Shown in pieces: positions 1 to 7,312 of a stretch of DNA of 64,000 nt. Every line of letters starts with the position of its first letter. Position 1 is the first letter of the stretch. The position numbers and the translations under genes were made by a program. Source of the stretch: Streptomyces sp. CGMCC 4.7035 (GTDB lineage Bacteria > Actinomycetota > Actinomycetes > Streptomycetales > Streptomycetaceae); NCBI RefSeq assembly GCF_031583065.1, contig NZ_CP134053.1, positions 2,294,001 to 2,358,000 on the forward strand, in the 5' to 3' direction. The notes below the pieces were generated by a model. That model did no database searches. It saw only the letters and a list, made by a program, of their open reading frames with translations, and was not told the origin of the DNA.

Positions 1-473
1 ACGTCTGCCGCAAGATCGTCGAGCTCGGCATGCCCACCCGCGTGCTGATGCTCACCGCGTCGGGCGACGTGAGCGACCGCGTGGAGGGCCTGGAGATCGG
101 CGCCGACGACTACCTCCCGAAGCCGTTCGCGTTCAGCGAGCTCATCGCGCGCGTGCGTGCCCTCGGCCGGCGTACGAGCGTGCCGCTGCCGCCCGTCCTG
201 GAGCGCGCCGGAATCAAGCTCGACCCCAACCGCCGCGAGGTCTTCCGCGACGGCAGGGAGGTCCAGCTGGCGCCCAAGGAGTTCGCCGTCCTGGAGGTCC
301 TCATGCGCAGCGAGGGCGCCGTCGTCTCGGCCGAGCAGCTCCTGGAGAAGGCCTGGGACGAGAACACGGACCCCTTCACCAACGTCGTACGCGTGACCGT
401 GATGACCCTGCGCCGCAAGCTCGGCGAGCCCCCGGTCATCGTCACCGTGCCGGGCTCCGGATACCGGATCTGA
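1..473 (+). CDS. cutR: CutR, OmpR-family response regulator (5' end outside window)
   Basis: This is the C-terminal two thirds of an OmpR/PhoB-type response regulator; the reading frame is open from base 3. It starts inside the receiver domain after the phosphoacceptor Asp, but the conserved Lys in DYLPKPF is present. A winged-helix DNA-binding domain follows (RREVFRDGREVQLAPKEFAV to VPGSGYRI). The TGA overlaps the ATG of the next gene (TGATG), so the pair is translationally coupled. The name cutR rests on its partner, whose sensor region carries the CutS cysteine pair, and on the DUF4193-dut block downstream, which I recall as the S. coelicolor order. In Streptomyces CutRS affects antibiotic production and has been linked to extracellular protein quality control. 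The family is certain; the name is likely. Confidence 0.85.
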   Translation, partial: VCRKIVELGMPTRVLMLTASGDVSDRVEGLEIGADDYLPKPFAFSELIARVRALGRRTSVPLPPVLERAGIKLDPNRREVFRDGREVQLAPKEFAVLEVLMRSEGAVVSAEQLLEKAWDENTDPFTNVVRVTVMTLRRKLGEPPVIVTVPGSGYRI

Positions 474-1711
474 TGACCGTGGCCGCGACCCCTGCACCGC
501 CCACCACGCCGCCCAAGCCCACCTGGGACCCCCGAAGGCCCGAACCTCCGTTCCCGTGGCTGCGCCCGACCATCCGCATAAGGCTCACGCTGCTCTACGG
601 CGGCATGTTCCTGATCGCCGGCATCCTGCTGCTGTCGATCATCTACCTGTTCGCAGCGCACGCGCTCAATGTGGGCAGTGAACTACCGTTCAAGATCATC
701 TCGGGTCAGGTCGCCAGCGACACCTGCAACTTCCCGTCCGCGCCGACGGCGACCGAGCTCAACAACGCCATGAACGCCTGCGTGAACGAGCAGCGCCAGC
801 ACGCCCTGGACAACCTCCTCAGCCGCTCCCTGCTGGCCCTGCTCGGCCTCGCCGTGATCGCCTTCGCCTTCGGGTACGCGATGGCCGGCCGTGTGCTGTC
901 GCCGCTCGGCCGGATTCTCCGCACCGCGCGCGCGGTGGCGGGCTCGGACCTGTCCCGCCGTATCGAACTGGACGGGCCGGACGACGAGATCAAGGAGCTG
1001 GCCGACACCTTCGACGACATGCTGGAGCGGCTGCAACGGGCCTTCACGGCCCAGCAGCGGTTCGTCGGCAACGCATCGCACGAGCTGCGCACCCCGCTCG
1101 CGATCAACCGCACGCTCCTGGAGGTGCACCTGTCCGACCCCGGGGCCCCCGTCGAGCTCCAGCAGCTGGGCAAGACGCTGCTGGCCACCAACGAGCGCAG
1201 CGAGCAGCTCGTGGAGGGCCTGCTGCTGCTCGCCCGCAGCGACAACCAGATCGTCGAGCGCAAGCCGGTCGACCTCGCGGAAGTCGCCTCGCAGGCCGTC
1301 GACCAGGTGCACGCCGAGGCAGAGGCCAAGGGTGTCGAGATCCGCGGCGAGCGCGCCCCCGTGGTCGTCCAGGGCAACGGCGTCCTGCTGGAGCGGATCG
1401 CGCTGAACCTCGTCCAGAACGCGGTGCGCTACAACATCCCGGAGCGGGGCTGGGTCGAGGTGACCACCGAGGCCCAGCACGGCCAGGCGGTCCTGGTGGT
1501 CTCGAACACCGGCCCGGTGGTTCCCGCGTACGAGATCGACAACCTCTTCGAGCCCTTCACGCGGCTGCGTACGGAGCGCACGGGCAGCGACAAGGGTGTC
1601 GGCCTCGGCCTGTCCATCGCGAGGTCGGTGGCACGCGCCCACGGCGGCCACATCACCGCCCAGCCCCGTGAGGGGGGTGGGCTCGTGATGCGCGTCACTC
1701 TTCCGACGTGA
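473..1711 (+). CDS. cutS: CutS, membrane sensor histidine kinase
   Basis: A 412-aa sensor kinase paired with the upstream regulator. A proline-rich cytoplasmic N-terminus (1-33) leads to TM1 (about 38-62), a short extracellular loop (63-118), TM2 (about 119-139), HAMP (140-190), HisKA with phosphoacceptor His203 in ASHELRTPLA, and a HATPase domain with an N-box (LNLVQNAVRYN) and G-boxes (GVGLGLSIA). The loop holds exactly two cysteines, Cys85 and Cys103, which matches the conserved pair reported for Streptomyces CutS and proposed to read extracellular disulfide status. The start is the ATG that overlaps the cutR stop. No other ORF of the same operon follows before a 393-nt gap. Confidence 0.88.
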   Translation: MTVAATPAPPTTPPKPTWDPRRPEPPFPWLRPTIRIRLTLLYGGMFLIAGILLLSIIYLFAAHALNVGSELPFKIISGQVASDTCNFPSAPTATELNNAMNACVNEQRQHALDNLLSRSLLALLGLAVIAFAFGYAMAGRVLSPLGRILRTARAVAGSDLSRRIELDGPDDEIKELADTFDDMLERLQRAFTAQQRFVGNASHELRTPLAINRTLLEVHLSDPGAPVELQQLGKTLLATNERSEQLVEGLLLLARSDNQIVERKPVDLAEVASQAVDQVHAEAEAKGVEIRGERAPVVVQGNGVLLERIALNLVQNAVRYNIPERGWVEVTTEAQHGQAVLVVSNTGPVVPAYEIDNLFEPFTRLRTERTGSDKGVGLGLSIARSVARAHGGHITAQPREGGGLVMRVTLPT

Positions 1712-2104
1712 GACGGTGTGCCACACCCGGCACGATGTTCGCTGTGCGCGGAATTTTCGAGGCTCGGTCCCCGGCGGACCGTGTGTGATCGATCACAGGG
1801 GCGTCTTTCCGGCCATCTACTCTCCGTTGTCAAGCAACCTCTCCAAAGCCGGGAAAATCCTGGTTTTCCGGGGGGTCGATCACGGGAAGTACACGGTGAG
1901 ATGCCTTTGAAATGTGTTACGAGGACCGTGTACGGTCCGGTTCGCCATCCAAGCCGATCACTCTTGAGGGGTCCGGTTGGGTGTCGATTGAGTAACAGAC
2001 CTTGATGTGAGGCAAAATCTCCGCCTCGAGGCGGGCACAAGTCCGGCCTCTCACGCGTTACGTGCGCTGGAGACACCCGCAGACACCCAGAGGGGGAGAG
2101 CGAA
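1712..2104. other. Intergenic region between cutS and the DUF4193 gene
   Basis: There is no convincing gene in this 393-nt gap; the short ORFs lack a good ribosome site or a recognisable sequence. It holds several symmetric elements: a perfect 14-bp palindrome at 1784-1797, a hairpin at 1852-1869 (GGAAAA, loop TCCTGG, TTTTCC) and a perfect 14-bp palindrome CCGCCTCGAGGCGG at 2021-2034. The element TCGATCAC next to the first palindrome recurs at about 1876, beside the hairpin. The region must contain the cutRS end signal and the promoter of the DUF4193 gene. A strong ribosome site (AGGGGGAGAG) ends it just before 2105. Confidence 0.6.
1784..1797. promoter_or_regulatory. 14-bp perfect palindrome TGTGATCGATCACA
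   Basis: The two arms TGTGATC and GATCACA are exact reverse complements with no spacer. The arms resemble Crp/Fnr-family half sites (TGTGA/TCACA), but the spacing is two bases shorter than the standard Crp site, so the binding protein is unknown. It lies about 310 nt upstream of the DUF4193 start and 70 nt after cutS. Confidence 0.35.
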
Positions 2105-2401
2105 ATGGCAACGGATTACGACACCCCACGCAAGACCGACGACGACGTCGATTCCGACAGCCTTGAAGAGCTGAAGGCCCGGAGGAACGACAAGTCGACC
2201 TCGGCCGTCGACGTCGACGAGTTCGAGGCCGCGGAGGGCCTGGAGCTGCCGGGCGCCGACCTCTCGAACGAGGAGTTGGCCGTCCGCGTGCTGCCCAAGC
2301 AGCAGGATGAGTTCACCTGCATGAGCTGCTTCCTGGTGCACCACCGCAGCCAGCTGGCCCGCGAGAAGAACGGTCAGCCGATCTGCCGCGACTGCGACTG
2401 A
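2105..2401 (+). CDS. DUF4193 zinc-ribbon-like protein
   Basis: A 98-aa acidic protein of the actinobacteria-specific DUF4193 family (M. tuberculosis homologue Rv2699c). The first 60 residues are rich in Asp and Glu. The C-terminus has two CxxC pairs, Cys72/Cys75 and Cys94/Cys97, separated by a basic segment, so it probably binds one zinc. The start is fixed by AGGGGGAGAG a few bases upstream. The biochemical function is unknown. It is highly conserved next to dut, and the window keeps that neighbourhood. Confidence 0.9.
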   Translation: MATDYDTPRKTDDDVDSDSLEELKARRNDKSTSAVDVDEFEAAEGLELPGADLSNEELAVRVLPKQQDEFTCMSCFLVHHRSQLAREKNGQPICRDCD

Positions 2402-2414
2402 GGCCGGGTCGGCC

Positions 2415-3314
2415 GTGACTGGCTCGACCCCTCCTCGGAAGCGCCGCTTCCCGCGCAGGGAAGTGGACCATGAGCCGTACGACGGCTCTAGCGGCGTGCG
2501 TGACGACGAGCGAGGCTCTTCCAGCAGTGGAACAGCCTCGCTCGAACCGGCATACGCCCCCACGGCCCCGGAGGGGCCCGCGGGGCCGGCCGATGCCCCG
2601 GTACCCGCCGCACGAAGCCGTGCGGCCGCCGTTCGGGACGGCATCCGGGAAGGCGTCCGTAAGGGCGGCAGCCGGGCCAAGGCGGGACTGGCGTACCTCA
2701 CCGACCGGATCATCGAGACAGCCCCGAGGATCCCCGTACGCGACCTCGCGACCCTCCGCAGACAGTTCCCCGGCCTCGGGCCCGAGGAACTCGCGGACAG
2801 GCTCGTCACGGGCGCGGCGAGCGCGACGGCCACGGTCGGGGCCGGGATCGGGGCCGCGGCGATGCTGCCCGTGCCGCCGGCCATGCCGACCGAACTGGCC
2901 ACGGAGATCACCGGGGTCGCGACGATCGAGCTGAAGCTCATCGCCGAACTGCACGAGGTCTACGGGGTCCGGCCGCCCGGGAACCTGGCCCAGCGCAGCA
3001 CCGCGTATCTGAAGTCCTGGTCCGGGGAGCGCGGGATCGACGTGACCAGACCGTCGACGATCGACGCGGCCCTCGGCGGGCAGATGAAGCGCGAACTGCG
3101 GCAGCAGATCATGAAGCGGATCGTGCGGGATCTGCCCAACCTGATGCCGTTCATGGTGGGGGCCGCCGTGGGAGCGGTCATGAACCGCCGTGACACCAGA
3201 CGGCTCGCGACTCGCGTCCGGAACGATCTGCGCAGAATCCAGGTGCCCTGGGAGGCACTGCCAGAGCTGCCGCCCCTGGAGAAGCCTGCCCGTCCTGCGG
3301 AACTCGACGGCTGA
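2415..3314 (+). CDS. EcsC-like hypothetical protein
   Basis: A 299-aa protein starting at GTG 2415, 13 nt after the DUF4193 stop, so probably co-transcribed. Residues 1-75 are low-complexity and charged. From about 80 on it is helical, with a glycine/alanine-rich hydrophobic stretch (ASATATVGAGIGAAAMLPVP) and a second one near the end (FMVGAAVGAVMNRRDTRRLA). The pattern of a hydrophobic stretch, then TELATEITGVATIELKLIAE, then a terminal VGAAVGAV segment resembles the EcsC family. That assignment is by eye only. No catalytic motif is visible. Confidence 0.7.
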   Translation: MTGSTPPRKRRFPRREVDHEPYDGSSGVRDDERGSSSSGTASLEPAYAPTAPEGPAGPADAPVPAARSRAAAVRDGIREGVRKGGSRAKAGLAYLTDRIIETAPRIPVRDLATLRRQFPGLGPEELADRLVTGAASATATVGAGIGAAAMLPVPPAMPTELATEITGVATIELKLIAELHEVYGVRPPGNLAQRSTAYLKSWSGERGIDVTRPSTIDAALGGQMKRELRQQIMKRIVRDLPNLMPFMVGAAVGAVMNRRDTRRLATRVRNDLRRIQVPWEALPELPPLEKPARPAELDG

Positions 3315-3319
3315 CGGCC

Positions 3320-3781
3320 CTACGCCTCTGCCCGTGCCGCCTTGATCGCCGCTGCCAGCTTCTCCGGCTCCCGCGTGGACAGGTACAGGTAGGGCGTCGG
3401 GTCCGCCGGGTCCGTGACCTCGACCTTCAGGGCCCTCGGGATGTACGCGCGCAGGAGCATGAAGGCGCGCGTGTCCGCCTTGTGGGTGCGCCAGGCGCGG
3501 GCCTCCTCCTGGTCCAGGACCACCGCGTCACCGAGCGCCGACACCGGGATCTTCGCCTCGCCCGCGATCAGTGAGCCGCCCACCACACGGATGCGGAGGG
3601 AGCCGTAGGAACTGGCCACGACCGCCGAGGCCGCGGTGCCGCCGACCAGCCCGCCGAGCAGCGGGAGCGTGCCGAAGGGGAGCAGTACCAGGGCCATGGC
3701 GACGCCGGTCAACAGGCACATCAGCCACCAGGAGCGGGGCGCGGTGAGGCGTTCTTCGTACGGCGACGCGGAAAGCAGCAT
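3320..3781 (-). CDS. DUF3093 membrane protein
   Basis: A 153-aa protein of the DUF3093 family (Rv2698 in M. tuberculosis). A short N-terminus (YEERLTAPRSWW) precedes two transmembrane segments (about 17-37 and 40-60). A soluble domain follows and ends in the family-like PYLYLSTREPEKLAAAI. It is convergent with the EcsC-like gene (5 nt between stops) and divergent from the thioesterase, as in mycobacteria. The function is unknown. Confidence 0.88.
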   Translation of the reverse strand: MLLSASPYEERLTAPRSWWLMCLLTGVAMALVLLPFGTLPLLGGLVGGTAASAVVASSYGSLRIRVVGGSLIAGEAKIPVSALGDAVVLDQEEARAWRTHKADTRAFMLLRAYIPRALKVEVTDPADPTPYLYLSTREPEKLAAAIKAARAEA

Positions 3782-3839
3782 GGAACCAAGCTTGGCACGG
3801 TGTCCGGAACACGTTCACTCGCGGGTAAGGTCTGCGGCT

Positions 3840-4424
3840 GTGAGTGGTACTTCCCCAGCCCTGACGCCCCCTGCCGACGCCGTGGCGCCGGTACGGCACC
3901 CCGACGCTCCCGCCCCGGGCGAGCTGCTCGGCGCGCACTACGAGCAGTGCTTCGGGTGCGGGGGAGAACAGCCCCACGGGCTGCACCTTCAGGCGCGGGC
4001 CGGTGAGGGCGTGTCCATCACCGCCGAGTTCACGGTCCAGCCCGCCCACCAGGGGGCGCCCGGCCTCGCCCACGGCGGGGTCCTCGCGACCGCCCTCGAC
4101 GAGACCCTCGGCTCGCTGAACTGGCTGCTGCGCACCATCGCGGTCACCGGACGGCTGGAGACCGACTTCGCGCGGCCGGTGCCCGTCGGTACCGTGTTGT
4201 ACCTGGAGGCCGAGGTGACGGCGGTGGCCGGGCGGAAGATCTACTCTCGGGCGACCGGGCGGATCGGCGGCCCCGACGGCCCTGTCGCCGTCCGTGCGGA
4301 GGCCCTCTTCATCGAGGTGAAGGTCGACCACTTCATCGACAACGGCCGCCCGCAGGAGATCCAGGTGGCCATGAACGACCCGGACCAGGTCCGGCGCGCA
4401 CGAGCCTTCGAGGTGAACCCGTGA
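3840..4424 (+). CDS. PaaI-like hotdog-fold thioesterase
   Basis: A 194-aa protein from GTG 3840. The open frame extends further upstream, but only over the divergent DUF3093 start. The hotdog domain begins at HYEQCFGCGGEQPHGLHL and has the PaaI-type signature GLAHGGVLATALDETLG, in which the HGG loop and the following acidic residue form the active site of acyl-CoA thioesterases. Its stop overlaps the dut start by four bases (GTGA), which implies coupled translation. The substrate cannot be told from the sequence. Confidence 0.85.
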   Translation: MSGTSPALTPPADAVAPVRHPDAPAPGELLGAHYEQCFGCGGEQPHGLHLQARAGEGVSITAEFTVQPAHQGAPGLAHGGVLATALDETLGSLNWLLRTIAVTGRLETDFARPVPVGTVLYLEAEVTAVAGRKIYSRATGRIGGPDGPVAVRAEALFIEVKVDHFIDNGRPQEIQVAMNDPDQVRRARAFEVNP

Positions 4425-4936
4425 GCCGCAATCCCGTGAACGTGCTGATCCGGCGCGTCGACCCCGACGTACCGCTTCCGGCGTACGCGCACCCCGGCGA
4501 CGCGGGAGCCGATCTGCGCACCACCCAGAGCTGCGAGCTCAAGCCCGGGGAGCGGGCCGTTCTGCCCACGGGCGTGTCTGTCGCGCTGCCCGAGGGGTAC
4601 GCGGCCTTCGTGCATCCGCGTTCCGGTCTCGCCGCCCGCTGCGGTGTCGCCCTCGTCAATGCCCCAGGGACGGTTGATGCCGGGTACCGTGGGGAGATCA
4701 AGGTGATCGTGGTGAATCTCGACCCGCGCGAGACCGTGCGGTTCGAGCGCTTCGACCGGATTGCCCAACTGGTCGTCCAGCAGGTCGAGAGGGTCCGCTT
4801 CCAGGAGGTCGCGGAGCTTCCCGACTCGGCACGGGCCGAGGGGGGCTTCGGGTCCACGGGCGGTCATGCCGCAGTGCGCGGCGAAACGGGTGGGAATCGA
4901 TACGCTTCGGTCGTATCCGACCGGGAAGGACAGTGA
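4421..4936 (+). CDS. dut: dUTPase
   Basis: Deoxyuridine triphosphate nucleotidohydrolase, which turns dUTP into dUMP and pyrophosphate and keeps uracil out of DNA. At 171 aa all five trimeric-dUTPase motifs are visible: DAGADL (27-32), HPRSGLA (65-71), GTVDAGYRGEIKV (83-95, catalytic Asp87), RIAQLVV (113-119) and the C-terminal glycine-rich arm EGGFGSTGG (140-148) that closes over the substrate. The start is GTG 4421, overlapping the thioesterase stop. The tail after the arm is about 20 residues long, as is usual in Streptomyces. Confidence 0.96.
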   Translation: MSRNPVNVLIRRVDPDVPLPAYAHPGDAGADLRTTQSCELKPGERAVLPTGVSVALPEGYAAFVHPRSGLAARCGVALVNAPGTVDAGYRGEIKVIVVNLDPRETVRFERFDRIAQLVVQQVERVRFQEVAELPDSARAEGGFGSTGGHAAVRGETGGNRYASVVSDREGQ

Positions 4937-4937
4937 C

Positions 4938-5702
4938 GTGTTCGGACGTCGCAAGAAGAAGGGTGCCGCCGAGGATGCGGCCGGCGAGGCCGAGCAGGTC
5001 GTCGACGGTGTCGACACTGAGGCGGACGAGGAAGAGGCCGAGCGCGAGCGCGTGAGGCTCGAGCCGGAGCCGCGGCCCGACGGCCCCTGGGACAGCTCCG
5101 AGGTCCGTGAGCCCGGCGAGGGCCGCGTGGACCTGGGCGGTCTGTTCGTGCCCGGGGTCGAGGGCATGGAGCTGCGGGTCGAGGTCGCGGGCGACGCCAT
5201 CGTGGCGGCGACCGTGGTGCTGCGCGACAGCGCCGTCCAGCTGCAGGCCTTCGCCGCGCCCAAGCGCGAGGGCATCTGGGGCGAGGTCCGCGAGGAGATC
5301 GCCGGTGGCATCACCCAGCAGGGCGGCATCGTCGACGAGGTCGAGGGTCCGCTGGGCTGGGAGCTGCGCGCGCAGGTGCCTGTGCAGCTGCCGGACGGCA
5401 CGGGCGGTTTCCAGGTCGTGCGGTTCGTCGGGGTGGACGGTCCCCGCTGGTTCCTGCGGGGCGTGATCTCCGGCCAGGGCGCCGTGCAGCCGCAGGCCGC
5501 GGGCCTGCTCGAGCAGATCTTCCGGGACACGGTCGTGGTCCGTGGCGAGGGCCCGATGGCGCCCCGCGATCCGATCGTCCTGAAGCTGCCGAACGACGCG
5601 CAGATGGTGCCCGAGGGTGTGCAGCAGGAGGAGGGCACCTCCCGCTTCTCCGGCGGCATGGGGCAGTTGCAGCGCGGACCCGAGATCACCGAGGTCCGGT
5701 AG
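4938..5702 (+). CDS. DUF3710 protein
   Basis: A 254-aa protein starting at GTG 4938, one base after the dut stop, preceded by GGAAGGA. A basic start (FGRRKKKG) and a long acidic linker to about residue 50 are followed by the DUF3710 domain, which contains VDLGGLFVPGVEGMELRVEV and the invariant-looking EVEGPLGWELRAQVPV. It matches Rv2696c in the same dut-linked order. The longer open frame upstream overlaps dut and is not used. The function is unknown. Confidence 0.9.
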   Translation: MFGRRKKKGAAEDAAGEAEQVVDGVDTEADEEEAERERVRLEPEPRPDGPWDSSEVREPGEGRVDLGGLFVPGVEGMELRVEVAGDAIVAATVVLRDSAVQLQAFAAPKREGIWGEVREEIAGGITQQGGIVDEVEGPLGWELRAQVPVQLPDGTGGFQVVRFVGVDGPRWFLRGVISGQGAVQPQAAGLLEQIFRDTVVVRGEGPMAPRDPIVLKLPNDAQMVPEGVQQEEGTSRFSGGMGQLQRGPEITEVR

Positions 5703-5713
5703 GCAGACTCAAG

Positions 5714-5742
5714 AAGGGCCGCATCCCCGGGGTGCGGCCCTT
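5714..5742 (+). terminator. Rho-independent terminator after the dut operon
   Basis: GGGCCGCA (5716-5723) pairs with TGCGGCCC (5733-5740) around a C/G-rich loop and is followed directly by TTT. It lies 13 nt after the DUF3710 stop and closes the thioesterase-dut-DUF3710 transcription unit. Confidence 0.85.
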
Positions 5743-5892
5743 TCGCATGCCCAAGTTCTCGTCCGTGAACGGCGGTTGAGCGCCGGGTCTTCCTTCAGGC
5801 CTTGACGGAAGTCTGGTCTGGACCTATGGTCCCCGACCAGCGCGCGCGTTCAGCAACCCATGTGTCGTTCACATACGAGAACGGACCCCCAC

Positions 5893-7113
5893 ATGCCACA
5901 CGCCCCTGCGGCCCACCGCCGCGGATTACGCCCCGCTCTCCTCGCCGCCGTCGCGGCCACGATCGCCGCGCTCGGCGGCGCCCTGCTCACCTGGCCCGCC
6001 ACCCACCGCGCGGACGCGGCCCCCGCCACCTTCGCCCACCCCGGAGTCACCGTCTCCAGGGCCCAGTTGGACTTCGCCCGCAGCGAGGTCAACGCCGGCG
6101 CCCAGCCCTGGAAGGGCGCCTTCGACCAGATGACGGCGAGCAAGTACGCCGACCTGAACCGCACCCCGAAGCCTCGCGCCACCGTCGAGTGCGGCTCGTA
6201 CTCGAACCCGAACTACGGCTGCACCGACGAGCGCGAGGACGCGATCGCCGCGTACACCGACGCGCTCGTCTGGTACATCACCCGCGACGAGCGATACGCC
6301 AGGAAGTCCATCGAGCTGATGGACGCCTGGTCGGCCGTCATCAAGGAGCACACGAACAGCAACGCGCCTCTGCAGACCGGCTGGGCGGGCTCCTCCTGGC
6401 CCAGGGCCGCGGAGATCATCAAGTACACGTACACCGGTACCTGGGCGAACTCCGGTCGCTTCGCGACCATGCTCCGCGACGTCTACCTCCCCGAGGTGAT
6501 AGGCGGCTCGAACTCCAACGGCAACTGGGAGCTGTCGATGATGGAGGCGGCGATCGGCATCTCCGTCTTCCTCGAGGACAGGACGTCGTACGACAAGGCG
6601 ATGGCGAGGTTCCGTACGCGCGCCGCCGCATATGTGTACCTCGCCTCCGACGGCGACCTGCCCAAGACCGTGCCCAGCCAGAACCTCGACACCAGGGACA
6701 AGATCGTCAAGTACTGGCAGGGGCAGTCCACCTTCGTCACCGGGCTCACCCAGGAGACCTGCCGGGACTTCACACACACGGGATACGGCATCTCCGCCAT
6801 CTCGCACATCGCCGAGACCAGCCGGATCCAGGGGCAGGACCTGTACGGCACCGACGTGGGCGAGCGGCTGCGGCAGGCGCTCGGCTTCCAGTCCAAGTAC
6901 CAGCTGGGCGCGGCCGTGCCGAGCTGGCTGTGCGGCGGCTCCCTCACTCTCGGCCTCGGTCCGGTCACCGAGGTCGGCTTCAACGCCCTGCACAACCGTC
7001 TGGGGATCGCGATGACCAACACCCAGGCGCTGACCGAGCAGAACCGTCCGGCCGGCAGCAACAACCTCTTCGTGGCCTGGGAGACCCTCACGCACGGGGA
7101 CAATCCCGGCTGA
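5893..7113 (+). CDS. Secreted alginate-lyase-family protein
   Basis: A 406-aa exported protein of the alginate_lyase (AlgL-like, PL5-type) superfamily with an alpha-barrel fold. It has a twin-Arg-containing basic N-terminus, a hydrophobic core (about 13-33) and a likely signal-peptidase site near residue 43 (ADAA). The mature part begins TFAHPGVTVSRAQL, which is typical of this family, and has the conserved block NSNGNWELSMMEAAIGISVF. These enzymes cleave uronate-containing polysaccharides by beta-elimination; the true substrate here is unknown. I chose ATG 5893; an in-frame ATG at 5860 would put 11 residues before the signal peptide. It interrupts the dut-to-OB-fold gene order. Confidence 0.82.
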   Translation: MPHAPAAHRRGLRPALLAAVAATIAALGGALLTWPATHRADAAPATFAHPGVTVSRAQLDFARSEVNAGAQPWKGAFDQMTASKYADLNRTPKPRATVECGSYSNPNYGCTDEREDAIAAYTDALVWYITRDERYARKSIELMDAWSAVIKEHTNSNAPLQTGWAGSSWPRAAEIIKYTYTGTWANSGRFATMLRDVYLPEVIGGSNSNGNWELSMMEAAIGISVFLEDRTSYDKAMARFRTRAAAYVYLASDGDLPKTVPSQNLDTRDKIVKYWQGQSTFVTGLTQETCRDFTHTGYGISAISHIAETSRIQGQDLYGTDVGERLRQALGFQSKYQLGAAVPSWLCGGSLTLGLGPVTEVGFNALHNRLGIAMTNTQALTEQNRPAGSNNLFVAWETLTHGDNPG

Positions 7114-7125
7114 TCCCCGCACGGC

Positions 7126-7160
7126 GGCCGTCGCGCCTCTCGCCCCCGGGCGCGGCGGCC
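7126..7160 (+). terminator. Hairpin after the alginate-lyase-family gene
   Basis: GGCCGTCGCGCC (7126-7137) pairs with GGCGCGGCGGCC (7149-7160), with one T-G wobble and an 11-nt loop, 12 nt after the stop. There is no U-tract, which is normal for Streptomyces terminators. Confidence 0.65.
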
Positions 7161-7312
7161 GCGCTGTCCGGGTGTTGCGCCCGCCCTGGCGTATCAGGGT
7201 TCCGTCAAAGACGCACGGCCTTGTGCTTCCCGACGCGTTCGCCGTGATGATTGGCCTTAAGGTCGACGCAGCGTGCGCAGCTGTGACAGGAAGACAAGAA
7301 GACAATAGGGAC

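Noticed and set aside
3636..3839. Upstream extension of the thioesterase frame
   Set aside because: It is antisense to DUF3093, and the family domain begins well after GTG 3840.
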